A stretch of 54,729 nucleotides of DNA from Streptomyces albospinus (lineage in GTDB: Bacteria; Actinomycetota; Actinomycetes; Streptomycetales; Streptomycetaceae), in NCBI RefSeq assembly GCF_014648695.1, contig NZ_BMRP01000026.1, positions 12,163-66,891 on the forward strand, written 5' to 3'. The translations under genes were made by a program, and so were the position numbers. How positions within the stretch are numbered: the stretch's first letter is position 1; each line of letters opens with the position of its first letter. Under the pieces are notes generated by a model. The model did not search any database, had not been told where the DNA came from, and saw only the letters and a list, made by a program, of their open reading frames with translations. Shown in pieces: positions 6,971 to 15,754 of this stretch.

Positions 6971-8858
6971 GGGGGTCCTCGGGGGTGAGTGCGGGGACGG
7001 GTACCGGCGGGGCGGCGCGGTCCCGGAGGAAGGTGAGCAGGGCGCGCGCGCTCGCGTCGTTCTGCCGGAAGGCGGGCGCGTTGGTACGGGGGCGGGCGAA
7101 GGCGCCGCCGGCCCGCGCGTCGGTGTGCGGGCCGAGGGCGAAGCGGCGCGGATGCGGGCGGCCGGCCCGGTCCAGGATCCGGCCGTCGGCGGGGTCGACG
7201 GCCAGCAGGCCGGCGGGCGTGGCGAGCGCGCCCTCGGCGTGCAGGGCGCGCAGCAACCGGTCCCGGGTGTGCACGACGGTCGGCTCCGGCAGCCGCGCCT
7301 CCACCAGTGCCCGGGCCACGACCGACTCCCCCGGCACGCTCGCGCCGGTGGCGCGGAACACCCCGTGGGCCTCATCGGCGGTGACGGTGAGGCCGGCGCC
7401 CAGGAAGCGCACCACCCCGGCCCGGGAGAGCGCCAGCAGCTGCCGCAGCCGCGGCCCCGGCGGGCCGGAGGCGAGGTAGCTGAAGAAGCCGTGCCACCAG
7501 GGGCCGCGGTCGCCGATCCGGATCAGCTGCCCGTAGACCGACAGCAGCGCGAGGAAGACCGCCAGGTCGGGGCTGTGCGCGGGGTCGTGGCGGCGGGCGA
7601 GGTCGGCCTCGATGTAGCCGCGCAGCCCCTCCTGGAGGGCCGCGCCGTTCTCGTAGCGCACCCCGTCCAGCGGATGGTCCAGCGCGTCGAGGTCGAGCCG
7701 GTCGGCCGGGTCCGGGACCGCGGCGGCGACCAGGGCCTGGAGTGCGGCGCTGCCCGGGTCGGCGGCGGCGTACTTCTCCTCGAAGTCCGGCCGGTGCATC
7801 CGGGTGCGTTCGGGGTGCGCGGTGAACAGCCGGTGGTAGTGGGCGAAGCCCAGCTCCTTGTCGATCAGCGGCCAGACGTCGCTCCGGAAGTCCGGACCGC
7901 CGGGCCGGGCCAGCAGCTCGTCGACCTGCCGCGGCCCGAAGAACCGGGGCAGCGGGGGCCGTTCACCGGTCGGCCGGTATCCGATCTTGGAGTGGTACGG
8001 CACCCCGCGCCGCGATCCGACGTACAGGACCGGTTCGCGGCCCGACGGCCGGTACGTCAACTGCCCGTCGGCGCCCGCGGTGTACGTACCGCCGCGCCCC
8101 TCGGTCAGCAGCACCATCAGGTCGACGAAGGCCAGCCCGAAGCCGCGCACCAGCACCGGCTCGCCCGGCCGCAGCGCGCTCAGATCGCTGTCGGCGGTGA
8201 ACGCCGGCGGCAGGTGCGTCAGCCCGTGCCGGGCCGCGAAGTCACTCAACTCCCGCTGCCCCTCGGAGAGTTCCGACTCCAGATGGCCGAGCGCCAGAAC
8301 GACCAGATCGGCCCGCAGCGGGGTCGGGCGGCCCTCCAGCCACACCTGCTGGCACCCGTCGCGCGGTCCGGAGATCCGCAGCGCGGTGCGCCGGTGCTCG
8401 TGCACGGTGACCCGTGGCGGCAGCGCGGCCACCGCGTCCTCGTACACCCAGCGCAGATACGCGCTCTGGAGCCGGCGCCCGGCGAAGTCCTGCGGCCCCA
8501 GCGCCGCGATGGCGCCAGCGACGTCCGGCGCGACCGGGATCCCACCGGCCCGCACCGTCCGCGCCCACTCGGCGAGCGAGGGGCCGGGCCGCACCGGCCC
8601 CGCCAGCTCGACGCTCTCGTCGGTGAACATGGTGACGTCCTCGGACGTGGAGTTCATCCACAGCAGCGGCGACTGGTCGCGGCGCCAGATCCGGCCGCCG
8701 CCGGGCGGGTGCGGATCGACCAGATGCAGGTCGAGCGGCGTATCGCCGTAGAGCTCGGGGGCGTTGGCGGCGATCCGCTCCAGGATTCCGGTGCCCCGCG
8801 GGCCGGCGCCCACGATCACCACCGACGGCCGTACGGCGCCGCGCGCGGCCGGGCTCAC
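6954..8858 (-). CDS. FAD/NAD(P)-binding protein (NAD_binding_9 type)
   Basis: A 634-residue predicted flavoprotein. The N-terminal Rossmann motif VVIVGAGPRG (13-22) binds dinucleotide. LVVLALGHLES further on marks the second nucleotide-binding segment of the family. GTG 8858 overlaps the stop of the upstream permease (GTGA), giving coupled translation. No signal peptide or membrane segment is seen, so it is cytosolic. In actinobacteria such proteins are found with amino-acid-type ABC transporters and LLM flavin monooxygenases, suggesting a role in oxidation of an imported sulfur or amine compound. That role is inference; the reaction is not known. Confidence 0.8.
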   Translation of the reverse strand: MSPAARGAVRPSVVIVGAGPRGTGILERIAANAPELYGDTPLDLHLVDPHPPGGGRIWRRDQSPLLWMNSTSEDVTMFTDESVELAGPVRPGPSLAEWARTVRAGGIPVAPDVAGAIAALGPQDFAGRRLQSAYLRWVYEDAVAALPPRVTVHEHRRTALRISGPRDGCQQVWLEGRPTPLRADLVVLALGHLESELSEGQRELSDFAARHGLTHLPPAFTADSDLSALRPGEPVLVRGFGLAFVDLMVLLTEGRGGTYTAGADGQLTYRPSGREPVLYVGSRRGVPYHSKIGYRPTGERPPLPRFFGPRQVDELLARPGGPDFRSDVWPLIDKELGFAHYHRLFTAHPERTRMHRPDFEEKYAAADPGSAALQALVAAAVPDPADRLDLDALDHPLDGVRYENGAALQEGLRGYIEADLARRHDPAHSPDLAVFLALLSVYGQLIRIGDRGPWWHGFFSYLASGPPGPRLRQLLALSRAGVVRFLGAGLTVTADEAHGVFRATGASVPGESVVARALVEARLPEPTVVHTRDRLLRALHAEGALATPAGLLAVDPADGRILDRAGRPHPRRFALGPHTDARAGGAFARPRTNAPAFRQNDASARALLTFLRDRAAPPVPVPALTPEDPHAADQ

Positions 8859-9718
8859 CGGGCACCGGCCGTACCGCGGGCGTAGTGCCGCTCGACGTAG
8901 TGCTGGCCGACGCCGAGGACGGAGGTGACGACGACGTACCAGATGGTCGCCACCAGCAGCAGCGGGATCACCTGGTAGGTGCGGTGGTAGACCAACTGGA
9001 CGGAATAGAGCAGGTCCTGGACCGCGATGACGCTGACGATCGAGGTGCCCTTGAGCGTGCCGATCAGCATGTTCCCGGCCGGCGGCACGATCGACCGCAT
9101 CGCCTGCGGCAGCACGATCCGGCGCAGCCGCCGCCAGGCCCCGAGGCCCAGCGACTGCGCGGCCTCCAACTGCCCCTTGTCGACGGACAGGATGCCGCCG
9201 CGGACGACCTCGGCGGCGTAAGCGGCCTCGTGCAGGGTGAGTCCGATGACGGCGACGGTGACCGGGCCGAGCAGATCGACCGTGCGGACGCCGAGAACGA
9301 CCGGGTACAGCGCACCGATGTTGAACCAGAACAGCAGCTGCACCAGGATCGGCATCGACCGGAACAGCCAGACATAGCCCCATGCGACGCCGCGCAGCAC
9401 GGGGTTGCCGGACAGCCGCAGCACCGCGAGCAGGGTGCCCACCGCGAAGCCCAGCACCATCACCACCGCGGTCAGCCAGAGGGTGAGCCCCAGGCCGCGC
9501 AGCACGGCGTCGGTCAGGAAGTAGTCGGCGACCACGCCCCATTGGAAGGCGGGGTTGCGGACCACGGACGTGACGGCCAGGGCCGCCAGGACGAGGACGA
9601 GGACGGCCGCCGCCCACCGGCCGGGGCGGCGCCGCGGCACGATGCGCGGTACGGCAGCGTCCGCGCCGGGCGGGGCCGCGGCGGGTACGGCAGGGGCGTC
9701 GAGGGTGTCGGAAGGCAT
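8855..9718 (-). CDS. Amino-acid-type ABC transporter permease
   Basis: A 287-residue HisM/GlnP-type permease, full length. The N-terminal 45 residues are cytoplasmic and Pro/Ala rich. Membrane helices follow from about residue 48, and the EAA motif lies near VVRGGILSVDKGQLEAAQSLG. ATG 9718 has ggag at 9725-9728. It is first in the minus-strand operon and overlaps the FAD protein gene by four bases. It shares the C-terminal YVERHYA with the damaged permease at 6476-6970, so the pair arose by duplication and would normally form a heterodimer. With the partner broken, this one might work as a homodimer. Confidence 0.9.
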   Translation of the reverse strand: MPSDTLDAPAVPAAAPPGADAAVPRIVPRRRPGRWAAAVLVLVLAALAVTSVVRNPAFQWGVVADYFLTDAVLRGLGLTLWLTAVVMVLGFAVGTLLAVLRLSGNPVLRGVAWGYVWLFRSMPILVQLLFWFNIGALYPVVLGVRTVDLLGPVTVAVIGLTLHEAAYAAEVVRGGILSVDKGQLEAAQSLGLGAWRRLRRIVLPQAMRSIVPPAGNMLIGTLKGTSIVSVIAVQDLLYSVQLVYHRTYQVIPLLLVATIWYVVVTSVLGVGQHYVERHYARGTAGAR

Positions 9719-9812
9719 GCGAAGGCTCCGTGGACGCGTCAGATCGAGCACGGGAGTCGAGCGCCTTCACACAGGCAGAACGGGCCGCGCCCCTCAGCAC
9801 GACCGGCCCTTG

Positions 9813-9843
9813 AGGCTATGGGGTGAACACGGCTTGCTGTCAA
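9813..9843 (-). promoter_or_regulatory. predicted promoter of the minus-strand uptake operon
   Basis: On the minus strand TTGACA (9838-9843) is followed after 17 bases by CATAGC (9815-9820), or after 19 bases by TAGCCT (9813-9818). It lies about 95 bases before ATG 9718. The -35 is perfect; the -10 is approximate. Confidence 0.5.
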
Positions 9844-9891
9844 GGGCGTCCGGCCCGCTGTCCGGACTCTGAGCGAGGGATCACGTCGCGG

Positions 9892-9920
9892 TTGACGCGG
9901 AAACGGATGCCTGTTCCACT
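9892..9920 (+). promoter_or_regulatory. predicted promoter of the leader peptide
   Basis: TTGACG (9892-9897) and a weak -10, TCCACT (9915-9920), are separated by 17 bases. The leader ATG at 9928 follows within eight bases, so the transcript would be leaderless or nearly so. Confidence 0.35.
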
Positions 9921-9927
9921 TAGTCGC

Positions 9928-9999
9928 ATGTATCCATGGCAGCGGCTGGTCACCCGCGACCACATCGACTTCGGTCGTGTGTGGTCCGCGTCCTGTTGA
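9928..9999 (+). CDS. Cysteine-ending leader peptide (putative attenuator uORF)
   Basis: A 23-codon reading frame: it begins MYPWQRLVTRDHIDFGRV and ends with Trp-Ser-Ala-Ser-Cys and a TGA. The pattern R-x-H-[IV]-D-[FL]-x-R-V-x-S-A-x-C matches the short leader peptides annotated upstream of sulfur-assimilation and cysteine/methionine genes in Streptomyces. In related actinobacteria, Cys-bearing upstream frames control downstream genes by ribosome stalling when cysteine is scarce. Here it is followed by a damaged GNAT gene and the substrate-binding lipoprotein, and diverges from the uptake operon. This points to control by sulfur status. The regulatory role is inferred. Confidence 0.7.
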   Translation: MYPWQRLVTRDHIDFGRVWSASC

Positions 10000-10270
10000 G
10001 CTGACCCCCTGCCCTGAAGCCCGCCGCCCCAGGCCGGGCCGTTTCACGGTTCTCCCGGTCCCTCCGGTCCGCCCGGCTGTTCCGGATCCCCCTTCCCGCC
10101 GCGCGCCTTCACACCCCGCGCCCTCGTAGGGCGCACCCCTCCCCTCGTTCTGTCCCGTTGTCCCGACCCGACCCTCGCACTCTCTTCTCGGCCTTCCCCG
10201 TCCCGTAACCTCCCTTCCTCCGGAGCGCTCGTACGCCGTCGCGCGCCGCCACTGGCCACGGAGGCGACTC

Positions 10271-10585
10271 GATGACCGCCGCGCCACGCCGGTCGCCGGC
10301 GGCGCCTTCCGCCGCTACGACCCGGATACCGCCGAATTCAAACGGATCCGGACCCGCTCCGCGCACCGCCGGCGCGGCCTGGCCCGGCGCGTCCTGGACG
10401 CCCTGGAGCAGCACGCCGCCGACCGCGGCTACACCCGCGTCCACCTGACCACCGGCCCCCGCCTACCCGAGACCAAGGGCCTTTGTCTCGCCGCCGGTTA
10501 CCGCCCGCTGTTCGACCTCACCGCCGCACCGGAGTCGATCGGCCCGCTGCCGTTCGAGAAGCACCTGGAGATCCCGCGACCATGA
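10271..10585 (+). pseudogene. GNAT acetyltransferase, C-terminal remnant
   Basis: The frame reads GGAFRRYDPDTAEFKRI, then RSAHRRRGLARRVLDALE (the acetyl-CoA-binding motif A, R/Q-x-x-G-x-G/A), then LCLAAGYRP, all typical of GNAT enzymes. It stops at TGA 10583-10585, overlapping ATG 10582 of the binding protein. No ATG, GTG or TTG start with a ribosome binding site is found, and the N-terminal strand-helix part of the fold is absent. So only the last ~100 residues survive. The ATGA overlap shows it was once coupled to the binding protein gene. Confidence 0.6.
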
Positions 10586-11586
10586 CCACCCGCAGCCCCC
10601 GGACACCCCCGCCCCTCCCCCACTCTCGGCTTCGCTCAAGCGGGGGGACCCCCATCCTCGCGTCCCGCACCGCCGCGCTGCTGGCCACCGCGGTGCTGTC
10701 GCTCACCGCCTGCGGTACGGGCGGTGCGGCGTCCGGCGCCAGGGACGCCGGGCCGGCCGCCGCCGACGCCCGGATCCCCACCGCGGACGTGGTCTCCACC
10801 GTCCGGAAGGACCCGGCCGCCGCACGGCTGCTGCCCGCCGGCGTCCGCGCCCGCGGCACCCTCTCCCTCGCCACCGCCGTCGGCACCCTGCCCGGCGCCG
10901 CCTACCTGCCCGACGGCACGACCCTGGCCGGCCAGGACATCGACTTCGCGGACGCGGTCGGCCGGGTCCTCGGCCTCCGCCTCCACCGCGAGGTGGCGAG
11001 CTTCGAGGCGATCCTCCCGGCCCTGGACAGTGGCAAATACGACCTGGGCACCGGCAACTTCGGCGTCACCGACGAACGCCGCAGGACCATCGACTTCGTC
11101 ACCTACGTCAACGACGGGCAGGGCTTCGCGGTCCGCACCGACAGCCCGCTGAAGAAGATCACCGCACTGACCCGGCTGTGCGGCCTGACCGTCGCCACCG
11201 GCGCCGGCACCACCTTCGAGACCACGCTGGAGGAGAACGCGCACCTCTGCAAGGACGCCGGGAAGAAGCCGTACGACGTCAGGACGTTCGCCGAGCAGGG
11301 CGCGCTGTGGATCTCGCTCCAGCAGGGCCGCACCGACGTCGTCATGAGCACCGTCAACGGGCTGCGCTACGCCGTGAAGCAGCAGCCGGGACTGCGGTTC
11401 CTCAACGAGTTCAAGCGCCTGGACGTCGGCTTCGCCTTCAAGAAGGGGACACCGCTGGCGCCCGCCTTCCAAGCCGCGGTCAACCGCCTGGAGAAGGACG
11501 GGACCTACGACCGGATCCTGGAGAAGTGGGGCACCGCCCCCTCGGCCATCGCCGCCTCGCGGATCAGTCCGCCGGAGATCCGCTGA
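10582..11586 (+). CDS. Amino-acid ABC transporter substrate-binding lipoprotein
   Basis: A 334-residue family-3 solute-binding protein. The lipobox LTAC puts the lipidated Cys at residue 44, an unusually long signal because residues ~9-24 are encoded by a palindromic repeat (10614-10654) inserted before the hydrophobic core LLATAVLSL. The binding domain follows from about residue 85: GTLSLAT, then the DFADAVGRVLGL and GNFGVTDERR signatures of amino-acid binding proteins, then LEKWG near the end. ATG 10582 overlaps the GNAT stop. No alternative start exists after the repeat. It probably serves the divergent permease/ATPase genes, whose own binding protein is lost. Confidence 0.87.
   Translation: MTTRSPRTPPPLPHSRLRSSGGTPILASRTAALLATAVLSLTACGTGGAASGARDAGPAAADARIPTADVVSTVRKDPAAARLLPAGVRARGTLSLATAVGTLPGAAYLPDGTTLAGQDIDFADAVGRVLGLRLHREVASFEAILPALDSGKYDLGTGNFGVTDERRRTIDFVTYVNDGQGFAVRTDSPLKKITALTRLCGLTVATGAGTTFETTLEENAHLCKDAGKKPYDVRTFAEQGALWISLQQGRTDVVMSTVNGLRYAVKQQPGLRFLNEFKRLDVGFAFKKGTPLAPAFQAAVNRLEKDGTYDRILEKWGTAPSAIAASRISPPEIR
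10614..10654. repeat. short palindromic repeat, copy 2 (inside a signal peptide)
   Basis: cctccccc, a core actctcggcttcgctcaagc, then ggggggaccccca. It shares both edges with copy 1 at 5371-5401. It lies in frame within the lipoprotein gene and encodes about 14 extra N-region residues. Confidence 0.75.
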
Positions 11587-11989
11587 CCGCAGGGGCGCGC
11601 GACCGCCGGACCGCCCGCCCCGTGGCCGCGCACGCTCCGCGCGCCGGCGTCAACGACACTCCTCCGGACCAGTCACCCGATCATCGGGATACCCAGACCC
11701 GCGACCAAGACCGCCGACATATGCCCTGGTCCCACCCGCGAACCTACCCACAGGTCCGATCCCGTCAGCTCCGGCCACAAGTCGACAACCGCGGACTGGC
11801 ACCGACCGTGACCCCCGTCGTACTGTCAGTTCACCGCCGGGGCACGCAACCTGACGGCGCACCACCCTCTTTGCACCAGATATGTCACGAACCCCCCGTG
11901 CGGCGGCTATCCACTTGGCACACACTCGGCCTCATGAACGACGATAGGGGCGGACAGAACACAGACACCGCGGGTGAGAGGAGGCGTCA
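11587..11989. other. intergenic region before the SepF-like gene
   Basis: About 400 bases without a supported gene. TTGGCA at 11915-11920 and GATAGG at 11943-11948 are too far apart (22 bases) to call a promoter. The only firm element is the binding site agaggagg just before 11990. Confidence 0.4.
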
Positions 11990-12439
11990 ATGGGATCGGT
12001 GCGCAAGGCGAGTGCCTGGCTTGGCCTCGTCGACGACAACGATGACGAGCGCTACTACGACGACGACTACGCCGAGGGACCCGAGTCCGCGGACTCGGGT
12101 GGCAATCCCTGGGTGACCGACCCCCGGGTCCGGGTGGCCGACGAAGCCGCCAAGGACCAGGGCACCCGTATTGCCACGGTCACCCCGGCCTCCTTCCGGG
12201 ACGCCCGCGGTATCGGCGAGCTCTTCCGGGACGGCGTCCCGGTGATCGTCAACCTGACGGCCATGGAGCCCGCCGACGCCAAGCGCGTGGTCGACTTCGC
12301 CGCGGGCCTGACCTTCGGCCTGCGCGGCTCCATCGAGCGGGTCGCGACCCGGGTGTTCCTGCTGACCCCCGCCGACTACAAGGTGGTCACCGGCGAGTCC
12401 CGCGCCCACCGCAACGGCGGCTTCTTCAACCAGAGTTGA
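11990..12439 (+). CDS. sflA: SepF-like cell division protein
   Basis: A 149-residue SepF-family protein. It has a short amphipathic N-terminus (residues 1-14, GSVRKASAWLGL) likely to bind membrane, an acidic linker rich in Asp/Tyr, and the SepF domain at about 60-140 (VIVNLTAMEPADAKRVVDFAAGL, FLLTPADYKV). SepF anchors and bundles FtsZ. Streptomyces carries SepF in the division cluster plus two SepF-like proteins. This copy is outside the division cluster and next to an acyl-CoA dehydrogenase, as I recall for sflA of S. coelicolor; the symbol rests on that context. ATG 11990 follows agaggagg at the right spacing. Confidence 0.82.
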   Translation: MGSVRKASAWLGLVDDNDDERYYDDDYAEGPESADSGGNPWVTDPRVRVADEAAKDQGTRIATVTPASFRDARGIGELFRDGVPVIVNLTAMEPADAKRVVDFAAGLTFGLRGSIERVATRVFLLTPADYKVVTGESRAHRNGGFFNQS

Positions 12440-12496
12440 TGGGCGTGGGGTCTTTGGCCGGGGGTCCGGGCGCCGGCCGCCCGCGGCACCGTCCCT

Positions 12497-12520
12497 GGCA
12501 ACGGCAACGGCAACGGCAAT
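12497..12520. repeat. four tandem ggcaac hexamers
   Basis: Four head-to-tail ggcaac units (the last ggcaat) in the convergent gap between the SepF-like gene and the acyl-CoA dehydrogenase gene. A simple-sequence repeat with no assigned role. Confidence 0.7.
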
Positions 12521-12544
12521 ACCAGCGAGCAGCGGCAGGACCGC

Positions 12545-13738
12545 TCACCGGAAGGCGTCGAGCCCGGTGAGCGCCTTGCCCAGCACCAGCTGGTGCATCT
12601 CCGCGGTGCCCTCGTAGGTGAGCACCGACTCCAGGTTCGTGGCGTGCCGCATGACGGGGTATTCGAGGGAGATCCCGTTGGCTCCGAGGATGGTCCGGGA
12701 CGTGCGGCAGATCTCGATCGCCTCCCGGACGTTGTTGAGCTTGCCGAAGCTGATCTGCTCCGGACGCAGCGTCCCCGCATCGCAGCGCCGCCCCAAGTGG
12801 TGTGCGAGGAGCACCCCTTTGTGGAGTTCCAGCGCCATGTCCGCCAACTTGGCCTGGGTGAGCTGGAAGCCGCCGATGGGCCGGCCGAACTGCTCGCGGG
12901 TGCGCGCGTAGTCGACGGCCGTCTCGAAGCAGGTGCGCGCCGCCCCCATCGCGCCCCAGACGATCCCGTAGCGGGCCTGACCGAGGCACCGCAGCGGGGC
13001 GCCCAGCCCCTTGGCGCCGGGCAGCACCGCGTCGGCGGGCAGCCGCACCTCGTCCAGGACCAGTTCGCTGGTGACCGAGGCGCGCAGCGACCACTTGTGC
13101 TTGATCTCGGGGGCGGAGAACCCCGGGCTGTCGGTCGGTACGGCGAAGCCGCGGATACCGTCGTCGGTGTGCGCCCAGACCACCGCGACGCCGGCCACCG
13201 ACCCGTTGGTGATCCACATCTTGCGCCCGGTCAGCACCCAGTCGGAGCCCTCGCGCCTGGCGTGGGTCCGCATGCTCGCCGGGTCGGAGCCGTGGTCCGG
13301 CTCGGTCAGCCCGAAGCAGCCGATGATCTCGCCGGACGCCATCCCGGGCAGCCAGCGCTGCTTCTGCTCCTCGGAGCCGAACCGCCAGATCGCGTACATG
13401 GCCAGCGAGCCCTGGACGGAGACCAGCGAGCGGATGCCGGAGTCGGCGGCCTCCAGCTCCAGGCAGGCGAGCCCGTACTGGACATGCGAGGCGCCGGCGC
13501 AGCCGTAGCCGGTGAGGGACATGCCGAGGGCGCCGATCGCGCCGAGTTCGCGGGCGAGTTCGCGGATGTCGGGCAGCTCGCCGCGCTCGTACCAGTCGGC
13601 GATCTGCGGCAGTACGCGGTCGGCGGCCCACTGGCGGACGGTGGCGCGGACCGCGCGGTCCTCGTCGGTGAGCAGATCGTCGATGCCCAGGGGGTCGCCC
13701 GGGTCGAACGGCGGAAGCGAGGACGGCGTTGCGGACAT
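12545..13738 (-). CDS. Acyl-CoA dehydrogenase (glutaryl-CoA dehydrogenase-like)
   Basis: A 397-residue cytosolic flavoenzyme. The N-terminal helical domain is followed by the FAD-binding signatures GCFGLTEPDHGSDPASM and WITNG. The C-terminal helical domain holds the catalytic base Glu376 in TYEGTAEMHQ. Placement of the base in TYEGT and sequence such as RREQFGRP and QAKLADM (seen here as REQFGRPIGG and QAKLADMAL) match the glutaryl-CoA dehydrogenase branch. It likely oxidises an acyl- or glutaryl-CoA with FAD and passes electrons to ETF. It stands alone; no lysine-degradation or beta-oxidation partner is nearby. Substrate is uncertain. Confidence 0.87.
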   Translation of the reverse strand: MSATPSSLPPFDPGDPLGIDDLLTDEDRAVRATVRQWAADRVLPQIADWYERGELPDIRELARELGAIGALGMSLTGYGCAGASHVQYGLACLELEAADSGIRSLVSVQGSLAMYAIWRFGSEEQKQRWLPGMASGEIIGCFGLTEPDHGSDPASMRTHARREGSDWVLTGRKMWITNGSVAGVAVVWAHTDDGIRGFAVPTDSPGFSAPEIKHKWSLRASVTSELVLDEVRLPADAVLPGAKGLGAPLRCLGQARYGIVWGAMGAARTCFETAVDYARTREQFGRPIGGFQLTQAKLADMALELHKGVLLAHHLGRRCDAGTLRPEQISFGKLNNVREAIEICRTSRTILGANGISLEYPVMRHATNLESVLTYEGTAEMHQLVLGKALTGLDAFR

Positions 13739-13879
13739 GGCGGGGCCTCCGGCGGATTCAGCGCTCGCGCGAAAAACTAGCAGTGGTAGTTACGCGCGTC
13801 CGACGGTACGGCCCCGGGCGCCGCGCGGGCAAGGGTCACCGCCGCGCGGCGGGGCGTGCGAAGGCAGGGGCGGAAAACC

Positions 13880-15529
13880 TCAGCGGCCGGTGCTCGCCGG
13901 GGCCGGTGCCCCCTCGCGCCCGGCGGCCGGCGCACCGTCGCCGGCGGCGGCCTCTCCCTCGGCCTCGGCCCGCTCGGTGGACTCCGCTGCCGCGCGCGGC
14001 AGCCGCAGCGCGATCCCCGCACCGACGAGCAGCAGCAGGGCGCTGGCGACGAGGGTGACCCGCAGCCCGTGGATGAAGGAGTCCCGGGCGGCCAGCCGCA
14101 GCGCCTGCCGGGCGTGCTCCCCCAGTCCGGCCGCGACCTTGTACGCCTCACCGAGCGAATGCGACGCCGAGCGGGCGGCCGTGGCGGAGACGCCGCCGAC
14201 CCGGTCCAGGCCCGGTGCGTACGCGGCGTTCATGACGCTGCCGAGCAGCGCGACACCGATCCCGGCACCGAGCTGGTAGGCGGTCTCGCCGAGCGCCGCG
14301 GCGCCGCCCGACTGCTCGGCGGGGGCCTCGCTGAGCATCGACTCGTACGCGCCGAACAGCGTGGACTGGAAGCCGAAGCCGAGCAGGACGAAGCCGAGCG
14401 ACAGTTGCCAGAAGCGGTCCTGACTGCCCAGCGCGGTCAGCGTCAGGACCGCGGTCGCGGTCAGTGTGAAGCCGCCGGCGACCATCGCCCGCGGGCCGAG
14501 CGCCTGGAGCAGCTTCGAGCCGGTGAGTCCGGCGGCCATCGCGGAGAAGACCAGCGGCAGCATCCGCAGGCCGGTCTCCAGCGGGCTCAGCCCGAGGACG
14601 AGTTGGAGGTACTGGACGGCGATCAGCTGGAGCCCGACCAGGGCGAGCATGGCCAGCACGATGCAGGCGATGGAGGTGCCGAACGCGGGCCGGGCGAACA
14701 GCCGCATGTCGATCAGCGGGTGCTCCCGGCGGCGCTGGCGGCGCACGAAGAGGATCAGCAGCAGGGCACCGAGGACGATCGGCAGCAGCGTGGTCAGGCC
14801 CACCACGGGCGCGCCGCTGCCCAGCCGCTTGACGCCCAGGACGATGCCCAGCACGCCGAGGGCCGCGACGACTGCGCCGACCACGTCCCAGGGGCCGTTG
14901 CGCTCGCCCCGCGACTCCGGCAGCAGCCAGCGTCCTATCAGGAACATCGCCGCCATCATCGGGATGTTGATGAGGAAGACCGACCCCCACCAGAAGTTCT
15001 CGACGAGGAAGCCGCCGAGCACCGGGCCGACCGCGGCGCCGACCGCGGCCACCGCGCTCCAGACGCCGATGGCGACCGCGCGCTCCCGCCGGTCGGGGAA
15101 GACCTGGCGCAGGATCGACAGCGTCGCGGGCATGATCATCGCGCCGCCGATGCCGAGCAGCGCGCGGGCCGTCATCAGGATCTGCGGATTGGGCGCCAGC
15201 GCGGCGGCGGCCGAGGCCAGCCCGAAGAGGCCGTAACCGAGGAGCAGGATGCGGCGGCGGCCGACGCGGTCGCCGAGCGTGCCGAAGAGGATCAGCAGCG
15301 ACGCCGCGATCAGCGGGTAGATGTCGACGATCCAGAGGAGCTCCACCGGACCGGGCCGCAGGTCCTCGGTGACGGAGGGCACCGCCACGTACAGGATCGT
15401 GGTGTCCAGCGCGACGAAGAGCAGGCTGACGCAGAGCACGGTCAGCACGGTCCAGCGGTTCACGCCGCCGCCTGTGTGCCGGGGAACTCCCCCCGTCCGC
15501 CCCCTGCCGGACGCGGTCGTCCCTGACAT
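13880..15529 (-). CDS. MFS efflux transporter, DHA2 (EmrB/QacA) type
   Basis: A 549-residue multi-spanning membrane protein, length typical for the 14-helix drug:H+ antiporter-2 group. The first helix carries LDTTILYVAVPSV (motif D1-like), and the loop after helix 2 reads GDRVGRRRIL (motif A). Motif C-like Gly/Pro residues lie in LGPVLGGFLVENFWW. It should export drugs or metabolites using the proton gradient. ATG 15529 is preceded by aggaggt. The tail is acidic and Ala/Pro rich. No adjacent TetR or MarR regulator is present, so its control is not visible. Confidence 0.9.
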   Translation of the reverse strand: MSGTTASGRGRTGGVPRHTGGGVNRWTVLTVLCVSLLFVALDTTILYVAVPSVTEDLRPGPVELLWIVDIYPLIAASLLILFGTLGDRVGRRRILLLGYGLFGLASAAAALAPNPQILMTARALLGIGGAMIMPATLSILRQVFPDRRERAVAIGVWSAVAAVGAAVGPVLGGFLVENFWWGSVFLINIPMMAAMFLIGRWLLPESRGERNGPWDVVGAVVAALGVLGIVLGVKRLGSGAPVVGLTTLLPIVLGALLLILFVRRQRRREHPLIDMRLFARPAFGTSIACIVLAMLALVGLQLIAVQYLQLVLGLSPLETGLRMLPLVFSAMAAGLTGSKLLQALGPRAMVAGGFTLTATAVLTLTALGSQDRFWQLSLGFVLLGFGFQSTLFGAYESMLSEAPAEQSGGAAALGETAYQLGAGIGVALLGSVMNAAYAPGLDRVGGVSATAARSASHSLGEAYKVAAGLGEHARQALRLAARDSFIHGLRVTLVASALLLLVGAGIALRLPRAAAESTERAEAEGEAAAGDGAPAAGREGAPAPASTGR

Positions 15530-15754
15530 CCAGTACCTCCTGTCATGCGCTCGCCGTCATGCTCTCGCGGCCACGGACCGGGGCGCGAAGACGCCTCGGG
15601 GAAACCGGTGGCACGGGCGAGTTGAGACGTCAGACTACGCGAGTCCACCTGGGGCCCGCGTGGCCCACCTCACGGTGAGACGCTCGTCGCAGCACCGGAC
15701 GTTGCCCGACCCGCCGGGGTCGGACGCACTTTTCCACCTGGATAATCGACCCCG

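Noticed and set aside
6660..8885. 741-codon plus-strand frame over the permease and FAD genes
   Set aside because: Antisense shadow; the minus strand carries recognisable domains with coupled starts.
5182..9999. idea that the FAD protein, monooxygenase and GNAT form an antibiotic biosynthetic cluster
   Set aside because: No synthase, synthetase, carrier protein or resistance gene is present; the context is nutrient uptake.
9739..10287. 182-codon minus-strand frame across the divergent promoter region
   Set aside because: It overlaps the leader peptide, both predicted promoters and the GNAT remnant; composition is Gly/Arg shadow-like.
12497..12520. tandem repeat considered as a CRISPR-like array
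   Set aside because: Units are 6 bases with no spacers, so it is a simple-sequence repeat.
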